Source of the DNA: JASGCL01 sp965203915 | GTDB taxonomy: Bacteria > Pseudomonadota > Alphaproteobacteria > JASGCL01 | Reading direction: 5' to 3' | Assembly: GCA_965203915.1 (NCBI GenBank) | Contig: OZ241918.1 | Location: 248,001-312,000 of the forward strand | DNA: 64,000 bases | Translations under genes and position numbers: made by a program | Shown here: positions 34,056-42,808 of the stretch, piece after piece | Layout of the letters: the number at the start of each line of letters is the position of its first letter | Position numbering within the stretch: the first letter of the stretch is position 1 | Notes under the pieces: generated by a model | What the model was told of the DNA's origin: nothing | The model's database searches: none | The model's input: only the letters and a program-made list of their open reading frames with translations

Positions 34056-34697
34056 TTAAGAAAGTTTTTTGACAAAATCTATCAAGCCTATTTGGCGGTC
34101 TAATTTTTGGCGTTCGGCATGCAAGATGGATTGCACTTGATGGATAGAATTTTCTAAATTATCGTTGATGATGCAATATTCATATTCTTGAAAATGCGCC
34201 ATTTCTGCCGCCGAATCCTTCATGCGGCGTTGCACCACGGCTTCATCATCCTGGGCGCGTTTTTTTAACCGCGACAACAATTCTTGGCGTGACGGCGGCA
34301 AAATAAATATCCTGACGACATCCTTGGTCATTTTTTCGTGCAATTGTTGGGTGCCCTGCCAATCGATGTCGAATAACAAATCGCGACCATTTTCCAATTC
34401 TTCTTCGACCACTTTTTTGGGGGTGCCATAATAATTATCAAACACTTTGGCCCATTCTAACAATTCGCCTTTATCGCGCATTGCGATAAAATCGGCTTCG
34501 TTGATGAAACGGTAATCAACGCCATCAACCTCACCCGCGCGTGGTTTGCGTGTGGTGACCGAAACCGACAAGGTTAAGTTTTCCTCGCGCCCAATCAACG
34601 CACGGGTGATGGATGTTTTGCCCGCGCCCGACGGCGATGACAACACCAATAACAAACCACGGTATTTTATAAAATCTTGGGGCAATCTTGCGGACAT
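34056..34697 (-). CDS. gmk: Guanylate kinase
   Basis: Phosphorylates GMP to GDP. Walker A SSPSGAGKTS is near residue 20, the GMP-binding block VTTRKPRAGEVDGVDYRF follows, then LEWAKVFDNYYGTPK and a lid region with RLKKRAQDDEAVVQRRM. From the ATG at 34697 the protein has 213 residues, the usual length; the frame extends upstream to 34814 but this would overlap mltG. It is the last gene of fabF-mltG-gmk, an order common in alphaproteobacteria (yicC, often between, is missing). Confidence 0.95.
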   Translation of the reverse strand: MSARLPQDFIKYRGLLLVLSSPSGAGKTSITRALIGREENLTLSVSVTTRKPRAGEVDGVDYRFINEADFIAMRDKGELLEWAKVFDNYYGTPKKVVEEELENGRDLLFDIDWQGTQQLHEKMTKDVVRIFILPPSRQELLSRLKKRAQDDEAVVQRRMKDSAAEMAHFQEYEYCIINDNLENSIHQVQSILHAERQKLDRQIGLIDFVKKLS

Positions 34698-34722
34698 TAT
34701 CAATTCTTTCACGATATAACAA

Positions 34723-35697
34723 TTAGGGTTTACCAATAATATATTTATTAATATTTTTTTGATGGTCAGCAAAATTGGTGGCAAACTCATGCCCGCCTTT
34801 GCCATTGGCAACAAAATACAAATAGCTGTTTCGTTCGGGCCTGGCTATGGCGCGTAAGGTTTCTTTGCTAGGGCAGGCAATGGGCGTAATGGGCAAGCCG
34901 TAATTGGTGTAGGTGTTCCAAGGACTTTTTTTCTTGAGGTCTTTGATGTAAAGTTTGCGATTCAATTCGCCCAAACCATTGCTTAAACCATAAATCACGG
35001 TGGGGTCGGTTTCTAACCTCATTCCTTTTTTTAAACGGTTGATAAAAACGCCAGCCACCCGTGCTTTTTCGCTTTTGATAGCCGTTTCGCGTTCGACCAA
35101 ACTGGCAAGGGTCAGGAACTCTTTTTGATTTTTGATGTAGAGACTGATGCTAGGATCCCGCAACGCCCAATTATTTTCCAATTCATCGTTCATCGCCTTG
35201 GCCATTTTATCAATCAGGTCTTGTTTTTTTGTGCCGCGGCGATAGGCATAACTATTGGGTAGGAGGCTTCCCTCGGCTGGCAACTTGGCTATATTGCCAG
35301 TTAAATAGCGGGTGCGCTGCATTTCTTGCACAACTTTTTTGACCGTCCAACCTTCTATCAACACAAATACTTCTTCGATGGTGCGCCCCGCAACGATATT
35401 ATCAAGCACCCGATAGGCTGATACTTGACCATAAAATCGGTAGTCGCCCGTTTTCAGAAGATTCTGGTCGCCCTGCATATAAGCTAGGATCTTAAAACCG
35501 AGATTCGACCTGATGACGCCATTGTTTTTTAAAATAGTCGCAACATTATCAAGCGTGGCACCGTTGGGGATAGAAACCTCTTTATCAACCCTTACATTGC
35601 CAAAAAAATAGCAGAGCAAAAAAACAAGCAGCGCGATGCTGGTTTGCAAAACAACCAACTTCCTAGAAAATAATGAAATTTTTTGCTTCATTGCCAA
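34723..35697 (-). CDS. mltG: Endolytic transglycosylase MltG (YceG-like)
   Basis: An inner-membrane enzyme that cuts nascent glycan strands. A single N-terminal membrane helix (LVVLQTSIALLVFLLCYFFG, residues 15-34) is followed by a LysM-like region (ATILKNNGVI) and the catalytic YceG domain with the glutamate in LASLVERETAIKSEKARVAG, then FINRLKKGMRLETDPTVIYG. The length of 324 is normal. gmk follows after 25 bases and fabF precedes by 47. Confidence 0.94.
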   Translation of the reverse strand: MAMKQKISLFSRKLVVLQTSIALLVFLLCYFFGNVRVDKEVSIPNGATLDNVATILKNNGVIRSNLGFKILAYMQGDQNLLKTGDYRFYGQVSAYRVLDNIVAGRTIEEVFVLIEGWTVKKVVQEMQRTRYLTGNIAKLPAEGSLLPNSYAYRRGTKKQDLIDKMAKAMNDELENNWALRDPSISLYIKNQKEFLTLASLVERETAIKSEKARVAGVFINRLKKGMRLETDPTVIYGLSNGLGELNRKLYIKDLKKKSPWNTYTNYGLPITPIACPSKETLRAIARPERNSYLYFVANGKGGHEFATNFADHQKNINKYIIGKP

Positions 35698-35744
35698 GCC
35701 ATAGCAAGGATTCTTAACCTAAGCAATTTTTGCTTAATCCGTTA

Positions 35745-37007
35745 TTATACCCGCCCAAATATGACCGAGGCATTGGTGCCGCCAAAACCAAAGCTGTTCG
35801 ACATGGCAAAATTGACCTGCCTATCTTGGGCGACCTTGGCAACCAAATTTAAATCACAACCTTCGGATGGGTTATCCAAATTGATGGTTGGTGGCAAGGT
35901 GCCAGTTTCGATAGCTTTCAAAGTGAAGATGGCCTCAATCGCGCCCGCCCCACCCAACAAATGCCCGGTGGCCGATTTGGTGGAAGACATGGCCAATTTG
36001 TAGGCATGGTCAGCAAATAATGACTTAACCGCCTTAAGCTCAATTTCGTCGCCCAAGGGGGTTGAGGTGCCATGGGCGTTGATGTAATCAATTTTTTCTT
36101 TGGCAAGGTTGCCCATGCTGAGGGCTTGGCGCATGGCGCGGAAACCACCGTTGCCATCGGGCGGTGGCGCGGTTAAATGGTGGGCGTCGCCCGACAAACC
36201 ATAAGAAACCACTTCGCCATAGATTTTGGCACCGCGTTTTTTGGCATGTTCATATTCTTCTAACACCATCATGCCCGAACCTTCACCCATGACAAAACCA
36301 TCCCTATCTTTATCCCACGGGCGCGATGCCTTTTCTGGGGTTTCGTTGTATTTGGTGGAAAGGGCGCGCGCCGAACAAAACCCCGCAATACCGATAGGGC
36401 AGATGGCGGCCTCCGCCCCGCCCGCCAACATAATATCGGCATAACCGTCGCGAATAAACCTCATCGAATCGCCAATGGCGTGGGTGCTGCTGGCGCAGGC
36501 GGTGGCAACCGCATGGTTAGGCCCTTGCCAACCATATTTTATCGAAATAAAACCAGCCACCAAATTGACCAAATTGGCGGGAATAAAAAATGGGCTCAAA
36601 CGCCGTGGACCTTTTTCTTTTACCTCTATCGAACCGCTTTCGATGCCTGGCAAACCACCGATGCCCGAACCAATCATCACCCCCGCCCGTTCGCGGGTGG
36701 CGGCGGGCAAATCGAGCAAGCCAGCATCCTCCACCGCCATGCTGGCGGCGGCAAACCCATATTGGATGAAGGGGTCCATTTTTTTCTGTTCTTTGAATTC
36801 TATCCATTCGTTGGGGTCAAATTTGTTGTCGGCCTTGCCGCCGCGGGGAACCTCCCCCGCGATACGCGACGCCATGGATGAGGCGTCAAAACGGGTGATT
36901 TTACCAATACCCGATACGCCCTTTAATAATTTTTCCCACACATGGTCAACGCCAACCCCAAGTGGACTGACTATTCCCATACCTGTTACCACGACGCGTC
37001 TTGACAT
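35745..37007 (-). CDS. fabF: Beta-ketoacyl-ACP synthase II
   Basis: Condenses malonyl-ACP with acyl-ACP in fatty-acid elongation. The catalytic Cys is in TACASSTHAIG (near residue 171), and the two histidines in INAHGTSTPLGD and SATGHLLGGAG. The N-terminus VVVTGMGIVSPLG and the C-terminus NSFGFGGTNASVIF are diagnostic. The 420-residue length is exact. acpP, its carrier, lies directly upstream on the same strand, separated by a terminator. Confidence 0.97.
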   Translation of the reverse strand: MSRRVVVTGMGIVSPLGVGVDHVWEKLLKGVSGIGKITRFDASSMASRIAGEVPRGGKADNKFDPNEWIEFKEQKKMDPFIQYGFAAASMAVEDAGLLDLPAATRERAGVMIGSGIGGLPGIESGSIEVKEKGPRRLSPFFIPANLVNLVAGFISIKYGWQGPNHAVATACASSTHAIGDSMRFIRDGYADIMLAGGAEAAICPIGIAGFCSARALSTKYNETPEKASRPWDKDRDGFVMGEGSGMMVLEEYEHAKKRGAKIYGEVVSYGLSGDAHHLTAPPPDGNGGFRAMRQALSMGNLAKEKIDYINAHGTSTPLGDEIELKAVKSLFADHAYKLAMSSTKSATGHLLGGAGAIEAIFTLKAIETGTLPPTINLDNPSEGCDLNLVAKVAQDRQVNFAMSNSFGFGGTNASVIFGRV

Positions 37008-37121
37008 AATATTCTCTCAATCAATCATTCATTACTGGATGGTTATATTGTTGTTTTTAAATTTTTCGAACTATAATCTAAAACATGGCGAAAATCAATA
37101 TAGTGGGGCAATGCCCCTGAT

Positions 37122-37169
37122 ATAAAAAAAAACAACAACGGCACAAAATGCCGTTATTGTTTTTTTTTG
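37122..37169. terminator. Terminator between acpP and fabF
   Basis: A 13-bp stem AACAACAACGGCA (37131-37143) / TGCCGTTATTGTT (37149-37161) with one mismatch, loop CAAAA, A-run on the left and T-run on the right. On the minus strand it ends the acpP message, so fabF needs read-through or its own promoter. Confidence 0.8.
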
Positions 37170-37188
37170 AAAAAAATGAATAGCAGAA

Positions 37189-37425
37189 CTATTTAGCTTT
37201 TTCAGACAGCAATGTAATTGCATCGCCAACCGTGGCAATTTTTTGCGCGGCTTCGTCAGGAATTTCGCAATTAAATTCTTCTTCAAAAGCGAAAACCAAC
37301 TCAACAGTGTCAAGCGAATCGGCACCCAAATCGTCAATAAAGCGCGCGGTGGGAATCACCTTCGCTTCTTCGACGCCCAAATGATCGATAATAACTTTCT
37401 TAACACGACTTTCAATGTCACTCAT
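37189..37425 (-). CDS. acpP: Acyl carrier protein
   Basis: A 78-residue acidic protein carrying fatty acyl chains on phosphopantetheine. The modified serine is in DDLGADSLDTVELVFAFEE (residues 31-49). The N-terminal SDIESRVKKVIIDHLGV and acidic helices are typical. It has a good promoter upstream and a terminator downstream, so it is probably expressed as a separate, abundant message. Confidence 0.97.
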   Translation of the reverse strand: MSDIESRVKKVIIDHLGVEEAKVIPTARFIDDLGADSLDTVELVFAFEEEFNCEIPDEAAQKIATVGDAITLLSEKAK

Positions 37426-37472
37426 GATACGATACCTCTTGTGAAATAATAGTAATATGTTGGTTTGGCATG

Positions 37473-37501
37473 ATAATAATTATTATAACAATTTATGTCA
37501 T
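37473..37501 (-). promoter_or_regulatory. Promoter of acpP
   Basis: On the minus strand ATGACA (37501-37496), 17-base spacer, TATTAT (37478-37473); five of six matches in both boxes. The predicted leader is about 40 bases. Confidence 0.6.
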
Positions 37502-37689
37502 AACGACTATCAGTGGCCATTCTAAAAAAGCAACCAGCGATAGATTAGACCGCTTGCGGTGATTTTTCATAGAACACCTATTTAATACCCACCTTTAGGG
37601 CAAAAAGCAAGAAAAAAAACCTTATGAATTTTTGACGGTAATAAAAAAATATAATAAAAAAAAATTTTTCTATATTTTAATATTTTTTA

Positions 37690-38796
37690 TTAAGCAGGCA
37701 AACGACCATAAAGGCGTAGGCGCGACACCCCACCGTCGGGGAATATTTTTAACCTGATGTGCGACACGACATCGATATTTTTTATATTTTTTTTATCAAA
37801 CATATGAATATGGTCGGCCTGTAATTTTTGGGGTGGTAACAGCAATTGCCAATCCAGCTTATCATTTTTTAATAATTCTTCGTCGCTTATATTGTTATTT
37901 AATCTGACGCCTTCCAAGGTGCAACTGTCGGGGTAATTGCCTTTGTAATGGGCGGTATCAACCATTACTTTTTCAATAATCCCTTCATGCGCCAGGGCCA
38001 GTATCAACCAATCATGGCTGGGCAAATTGCGTTGGCGACGCGTTTCCCACCCGTCACCCATGTTGATGGCGCGCCGTTCCGCCAACAATGACGAAACATT
38101 GCCGTAATGGGCGTCGTTATAACCAACCACGCGCCCGCCATATTTTAACGCCGAAAGTTCAATATCGTGATGCCCCTTTTTTGCTTCCCAGTCGCATTTT
38201 GGTTCGCCATAAACCCGAAACCGCGCCACACCCCCGTCGGGGAATATGGACAGGCGCAAAATATTAAATTCATGGGGGTTATTGATGGTAAAGAAATGAT
38301 ACGAATCGCCCTGCAAACTAACCTTCGCCAGCAACGGTTGCCATTTGATATTGTCCAGGGTTTTTTGGCAATCTTTTTTATTGGCTAATTTTTTGTCGTC
38401 AACAATGGCGGCCTCCACCATGGCTTCGGGTGGAAAATTGCCCGTGAAGAAATGGGTATGGATTCCCAAACCGTGAATAACCCCGCGCGCGCCCAAACGC
38501 ACAATCGCGTGGTCGTGCCCGCCGTGGCGGCGGCGGCGGGTTTCCCACCCGTCCATCCATTTGCCATGGTCGTCATATTTATCGGGGAAAAACAATGGTT
38601 CGTGGTCTTGAATCATGCGCGCGCCGTTGGCAAAAAATTCGTCGCTGACCGCCATGACCGCGGCCCCCATGACGGGGCTGGCCAAATTGTGATGGCGCGT
38701 GGTGAATGACGGCGGATTTTTGGCGGGCGGCGGGGTTAGGGCGGGGCGTTGCGGCGCGGTTGATAATTCGGGTTGGTTATTTTTTTTATTGGTCAT
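37690..38796 (-). CDS. alc: Allantoicase
   Basis: Hydrolyses allantoate to ureidoglycolate and urea in purine breakdown. The protein holds two copies of the allantoicase fold. Repeat 1 has GKWMDGWETRRRRHGGHDHAI and HTHFFTGNFPPEAM; repeat 2 has GDGWETRRQRNLPSHDW and VDTAHYKGNYPDSC. Each ends with RLxIFPDGGVxRxRxYG. The first 40 residues are a Pro-rich extension. No other urate-pathway gene adjoins it; an allantoin/hydantoin-type racemase is at 50678. It is divergent from trpC. Confidence 0.9.
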   Translation of the reverse strand: MTNKKNNQPELSTAPQRPALTPPPAKNPPSFTTRHHNLASPVMGAAVMAVSDEFFANGARMIQDHEPLFFPDKYDDHGKWMDGWETRRRRHGGHDHAIVRLGARGVIHGLGIHTHFFTGNFPPEAMVEAAIVDDKKLANKKDCQKTLDNIKWQPLLAKVSLQGDSYHFFTINNPHEFNILRLSIFPDGGVARFRVYGEPKCDWEAKKGHHDIELSALKYGGRVVGYNDAHYGNVSSLLAERRAINMGDGWETRRQRNLPSHDWLILALAHEGIIEKVMVDTAHYKGNYPDSCTLEGVRLNNNISDEELLKNDKLDWQLLLPPQKLQADHIHMFDKKNIKNIDVVSHIRLKIFPDGGVSRLRLYGRLPA

Positions 38797-38960
38797 GGGT
38801 GTTGTGTCGCCAGATGCTTTATAGCCAGTTTTGTTGATATTCCGTGGTTTGTAATATATTTATTTCATTCCCCTAACAAAAATTTACCTTGAAAGCAATC
38901 ACCAGAAAAACTATAAATCAAACCATAGATAAAACCTTAAGCTTAAAACAAGCAAAAACC

Positions 38961-39833
38961 ATGAGTAACAAATTAGCCGAAATTTTTGCCAGCAAAGAAA
39001 AGCAGGTGATGAACGCCATGCAACAAACCCCCATGGCCACCATGATGGAGCAAGCCCATGCCCGCCCGCGTGCCGATGGCACGGCGCATGTTGATACCAT
39101 GGCGCATGGCCCACGAAAAATCGGTCGGAAATTTCATTCTTTGCACCATGCGTTGCGCGACGCCGCGGCGGCGCAAACCATGCCGTTGATAGCCGAATTA
39201 AAAAAATCATCGCCATCGCGCGGGGTGATAAGGCAGGATTTTTCGGTGATTAATTTGGCGCAAGATTATTTGTCGGCGGGGGCAACCGCCCTGAGCATTT
39301 TAACCGAAACCGAACAATTCCATGGGTCGATGCAATATTTGAAAGATGTTGCCAGCATGACCCAAAAACCCATTTTACAAAAAGATTTTATTTTTTGCGA
39401 TTACCAAATTTACCAGGCGGCGGCGCATGGCGCCGATGCTATTTTGCTTATCCTGTCGCACCTTGACGATAAAACCGCGCGCCAGTTAGAAAAAACCGCC
39501 CTGACCCTAGGGCTGGATGTTTTGTTGGAAACCCATTCGCCCGACGAAATTGCCCGCGCCAACGACATGGAATCAAGATTGGTTGGGGTGAATAATCGCA
39601 ATTTAAAAGATTTGACGGTATCGCTAAACGATGGCGAAAAAATGTTGGCGATGATAGGCAAAGAAAAATTGCCGATAGCCGAAAGTGGTTTGTCATCCCC
39701 CGCCGATATAAAAAAAATGTGGGCGGCGGGGGCGCGCGGTTTTTTAATCGGCGAATATTTTATGAAACAGCCCGATGTGTTTGTTGCCTGTCACGCCATG
39801 ATTCATTCGTCAAACCCATTGTTATTTACATAA
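38961..39833 (+). CDS. trpC: Indole-3-glycerol phosphate synthase
   Basis: Forms the indole ring precursor of tryptophan (TIM barrel). PLIAELKKSSPSRGVIR holds the catalytic Glu/Lys pair, LSILTETEQFHGS and PILQKDFIFCDYQIYQA follow, then LVGVNNRNLKDL and AESGLSSPADI near the C-terminus. The ATG at 38961 gives about 290 residues, still with a His/Met-rich insertion of some 30 near the N-terminus; a TTG at 38889 would extend it further. moaC follows by 18 bases, part of the alphaproteobacterial trpGDC-moaC-moeA order. Confidence 0.93.
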   Translation: MSNKLAEIFASKEKQVMNAMQQTPMATMMEQAHARPRADGTAHVDTMAHGPRKIGRKFHSLHHALRDAAAAQTMPLIAELKKSSPSRGVIRQDFSVINLAQDYLSAGATALSILTETEQFHGSMQYLKDVASMTQKPILQKDFIFCDYQIYQAAAHGADAILLILSHLDDKTARQLEKTALTLGLDVLLETHSPDEIARANDMESRLVGVNNRNLKDLTVSLNDGEKMLAMIGKEKLPIAESGLSSPADIKKMWAAGARGFLIGEYFMKQPDVFVACHAMIHSSNPLLFT

Positions 39834-39851
39834 AACCACGCGCCCAAAATC

Positions 39852-40370
39852 ATGACCGATAAAAAATTACCCGCCGAAGCATCACCACCATCATCGCCCC
39901 AGTTGTCGCATGTAACCCCAAGCGGGAAGGCGGCGATGGTCGACGTATCGCAAAAACCCGAAACCGCCCGCATGGCGCGCGCCATGGCACGGGTGGTGAT
40001 GAAACCCGAAACCATTATCGCCATCAAAAATAATAATATAAAAAAGGGCGATGTTTTAACCGTTGCCAAATTGGCGGGCATCAACGGTGCCAAAAAAACA
40101 TTCGACCTTATTCCATTGTGCCACCCTTTGGCTTTATCCTACATCGATGTTGATGCAATAATTGACGGCGACCAAGCGGTGGTGATTACCGCCATAACCA
40201 AAACATTTGGCCGCACGGGGGTAGAGATGGAGGCCATGACCGCGGTTAGCGTGGCCGCCCTCACCCTTTACGACATGGTAAAAGCCATCGACAAAACCGC
40301 CACCATCACCGACATAAAATTGTTGGAAAAATCGGGCGGCAAGTCGGGGCATTCATTATATGAGCCCTAA
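39852..40370 (+). CDS. moaC: Cyclic pyranopterin monophosphate synthase (MoaC)
   Basis: Second step of molybdenum-cofactor synthesis, relevant to the formate dehydrogenase in this window. Diagnostic blocks are MVDVSQKPETARMARA, FDLIPLCHPLALSYID, GRTGVEMEAMTAVSVAALTLYDM and the C-terminal KSGGKSGHS. The N-terminus is a little extended (172 residues). The last codon and stop (CCC TAA) fall on the first bases of a palindromic element at 40365. moeA, the usual next gene, is absent. Confidence 0.95.
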   Translation: MTDKKLPAEASPPSSPQLSHVTPSGKAAMVDVSQKPETARMARAMARVVMKPETIIAIKNNNIKKGDVLTVAKLAGINGAKKTFDLIPLCHPLALSYIDVDAIIDGDQAVVITAITKTFGRTGVEMEAMTAVSVAALTLYDMVKAIDKTATITDIKLLEKSGGKSGHSLYEP

Positions 40371-40505
40371 CGCTGACGCTACTTGAGGGCGGGTTCTGCC
40401 CTAACGCTTCGTTGCTTCAGGGCGCATTATATTAAGCCCTATCGCTGACGCTACTTGCTAGGCGTTGCCTAGAACCAAGCTTTTACCGCTTCTGGGCTTC
40501 GGGGG
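40365..40505. repeat. Three palindromic elements downstream of moaC, one long form
   Basis: Short copies at 40365-40389 and 40399-40422. A long form at 40437-40505 contains the hairpin CTAGGC-GTT-GCCTAG (40458-40472) followed by AACCAAGCTT. The first copy overlaps the moaC stop. The same long form occurs twice inside mfd and, in part, after maeB. Confidence 0.85.
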
Positions 40506-40552
40506 TAATTATTTTATTGCTATCCTAGGACGAATCTTTTTATGGTTGGGGA

Positions 40553-41236
40553 ATGACGGGACAAAAACCACAAGCGGAAACAAAACCACAAGGGGAAGTG
40601 CAAACCAAGGCGCAAGGGGCGGGGGCGACCATCATCACCAGCTTGGATGGTTATCTTAGCTGGCTAAAGAAAATTCGTAGTGAAACCCCTTGGACAAAAT
40701 CTGCATATCGTGGGGTGGGGTGGGGGGAAGACACCATAGAAAAATTTAAAAACCTGCCAAAATGTTTGTGGAATGGCAAGGGATATGAAGAAAAATATAA
40801 CTTGCTACAGATGCAAAAAGATTTGTTGGCGGAATTTCGTATGGCGGGTCATAGCAAAGACAAAAAACCTGATTTAGAATTATTGGCGGATATTCAACAT
40901 GTCGAACCCCGCACCTGCTTTATTGATTATAGCTTAAATCCCTTGGTGGCGTTGTATTTTGCCTGCCTTGATGATAAAACCAATGGCTTGGTGATAGCTA
41001 ATGATATTGATGCAGAATATTTTCGTAATGTGACTATAGATGATATTGATAAAAAAATAGATGATTTTTTTATTGAGAAAGCAAAAGTAGCAGACAATAT
41101 CGTGTCGCCAGAATATCAAAGCAATAAAAAATATTCTTTAGTGAAAGCTTTGCCATGGGTTTGGCAATTACCCACCGCCGACCACCCACCACCCACGCAT
41201 GATAGCGCAACAGGCGATAGTGTTGTTTGGTCATAA
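40553..41236 (+). CDS. FRG-domain protein, N-terminal part (frameshifted from 41199-42251)
   Basis: 227 residues. After a low-complexity start comes an FRG domain: SLDGYLSWLKKI, the name-giving Y-R-G in SAYRGVGW, IQHVEPRTCFIDYSLNP and LVALYFACLDD. The function of FRG domains is unknown. At WQLPTADHPPPTH the frame leaves the family; the expected RMxAQQ motif continues one base out of frame in the next ORF. A one-base change in a CCCACC-rich tract at about 41170-41196 explains this. No good ribosome site fits ATG 40553. This gene could be broken or phase-variable. Confidence 0.65.
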   Translation: MTGQKPQAETKPQGEVQTKAQGAGATIITSLDGYLSWLKKIRSETPWTKSAYRGVGWGEDTIEKFKNLPKCLWNGKGYEEKYNLLQMQKDLLAEFRMAGHSKDKKPDLELLADIQHVEPRTCFIDYSLNPLVALYFACLDDKTNGLVIANDIDAEYFRNVTIDDIDKKIDDFFIEKAKVADNIVSPEYQSNKKYSLVKALPWVWQLPTADHPPPTHDSATGDSVVWS

Positions 41237-42251
41237 CATACCAGATTATGATGAATATTGTTTTATTAACCAAGATAAGAAAAAAGTAATAAGCAATCAA
41301 TTGGAAGAATTATTTGCTATCGATGGCAATAGGCTATTTCCTGATTTTGATGGTCGTGCTAAATATATTGTTGTTATCAAAGACGCCAAATATTATTTTA
41401 AACAGGCTAATAAATTTCTTGAACAAATGGCTTATGAAGAAGCCATCAAGGATTATGATAGGGCGATAGAATTGAACCCGCAATCTGCCAATATCTATAG
41501 CAATCGTGGCGTGGCAAAGAGAAACCTTGGTCATTATGAAGAAGCCATCAAGGATTATGACAAGGCGATAGAATTGAACCCGCAATCTACCGCTGTCTAT
41601 GTTGTTAATCGTGGTGATGCGAAGGGCAAACTTGGTCGTCACAAAGAAGCCATCAAGGATTTTGAAGAAGCAATAAGAATAGACCCGCAATATGCCGACG
41701 CTTATATTAATCGTGGCGTGGCGAAGGGCAACCTTGGTCATCACGCAGAAGCCATCAAGGATTATGATGAGGCGATAGAATTAAACCCGCAATATGCCGA
41801 AGTCTATGTTAATCGTGGCAATATGAAGGACGAACTTGGTAGTTATGACCAAGCCATCAAAGATTATGATAGGGCGATAGAAATAAATCCGCAATATGCC
41901 GAAGCCTATATTAATCGTGCCACTGTGAAGGGTAAACTTGGTCATTATGAAGAAGTCCTCAAAGACTTGGATAAGGCAATAGAAATAAACCCGCAAGATG
42001 CCGAAGCTCATTATAATCGTGGCTTGGCGAAGGTTGGTCTTAAGCTATATGAAGAAGCCATCAAAGATTATGATAGGGCGATAGAATCGAACCCGCAATT
42101 TGCCATGGCCTATAATAATCGTGGCTTGCTAAAACAGGATTTGGCGAAGCAGGAAAGGGCGAAGGGTAATGAAGAGCGGGCGCAGGAATTAGGAATATCC
42201 GCCGAAGAGGATCTTAAAAAACATCGCGAATTGCTCAATGAGCAAAGATAA
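41199..42251 (+). CDS. End of FRG domain plus eight TPR repeats (frameshifted from 40553-41236)
   Basis: 350 residues. The first 60 are the missing end of the FRG domain (MIAQQAIVLFG, then LEELFAIDGNRLFPDFDG). From about residue 65 there are eight 34-residue tetratricopeptide repeats with the pattern A.Y.NRG..K..L..Y.EAIKDYD.AIELNPQ, forming a superhelical protein-binding surface, then a charged tail. The repeats are so alike in DNA (102-base period, 41400-42130) that recombination could change their number. Translation might start at ATG 41199, but the frame before it is open too: PRMIAQQ reads on from upstream. Confidence 0.7.
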   Translation: MIAQQAIVLFGHNIPDYDEYCFINQDKKKVISNQLEELFAIDGNRLFPDFDGRAKYIVVIKDAKYYFKQANKFLEQMAYEEAIKDYDRAIELNPQSANIYSNRGVAKRNLGHYEEAIKDYDKAIELNPQSTAVYVVNRGDAKGKLGRHKEAIKDFEEAIRIDPQYADAYINRGVAKGNLGHHAEAIKDYDEAIELNPQYAEVYVNRGNMKDELGSYDQAIKDYDRAIEINPQYAEAYINRATVKGKLGHYEEVLKDLDKAIEINPQDAEAHYNRGLAKVGLKLYEEAIKDYDRAIESNPQFAMAYNNRGLLKQDLAKQERAKGNEERAQELGISAEEDLKKHRELLNEQR

Positions 42252-42283
42252 AAATGCACCGCTTGCAAAAAAAACAAAACCAA

Positions 42284-42433
42284 CTTCCCTTGTGTACAAG
42301 GGAGGAAGAAAATTAACGACACGAAGTGGAGTATAATTTTCAGGTAGGTTAGCGGGGGTTGGCGATGTAAAATATGGCAGGTGAATTTATCAAACGCGTG
42401 TTGGCTTACGGCAAAAATATGGTTGGGTTTGTT
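42284..42433. repeat. 150-base direct repeat, copy 1, with hairpin
   Basis: Starts with the palindrome CTTCCCTTGT/ACAAGGGAGG and is almost identical to 42475-42625. The body is non-coding as far as can be seen. Confidence 0.9.
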
Positions 42434-42474
42434 CCATTTTTTCTTTTTGCGGGCGGGGAAGGAAGCTAAGCATA

Positions 42475-42625
42475 CTTCCCTTGTGTTACAAGGGAGGAAG
42501 AAAATTAACGACACGAAGTGGAGTATAATTTTCAGGTAGGTTAGCGGGGGTTGGCGATGTTAAATATGGCAGGTGAATTTATCAAACGGGGGTTGGCTTA
42601 CGGCAAAAATATGGTTGGGTTTGTT
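42475..42625. repeat. 150-base direct repeat, copy 2, with hairpin
   Basis: Matches 42284-42433 with a handful of changes (including single-base insertions). The period is about 191 bases. Its end runs into a shorter inverted word TCTAACCTACC (42640-42650) that mirrors GGTAGGTTAG inside each copy. Confidence 0.9.
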
Positions 42626-42686
42626 TCACCAAACGGTGTCTAACCTACCCGAAAAATATGGTCGGCTTTGCCTCCCTATTTTTCTC

Positions 42687-42758
42687 CCTCCCTTGTATCA
42701 CAAGGGAGGCTGGCTAGCCCCTCCCTGTTTTTCTTCTTCCCTTATGTCGCAAGGGAGG
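42687..42758. repeat. Two further CTTCCCTTGT-type hairpins
   Basis: CCTCCCTTGT-ATC-ACAAGGGAGG (42687-42709) is a perfect 10-bp stem; a diverged copy CTTCCCTTATGTCGCAAGGGAGG is at 42736-42758. Together with the heads of the two direct repeats there are four such hairpins between the TPR gene and mfd. Confidence 0.85.
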
Positions 42759-42808
42759 CTTGACATAAATCCACTCCATCGGATCATAAATTGGCAAACC
42801 TGCTGGCT

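Noticed and set aside
34698..34814. N-terminal extension of gmk
   Set aside because: It overlaps the mltG 3' end, and guanylate kinases begin a few residues before the P-loop region, as from the ATG at 34697.
42284..42808. Coding potential in the repeat block between the TPR gene and mfd
   Set aside because: Frames are short, repeat-derived and lack ribosome sites; better described as non-coding repeats.
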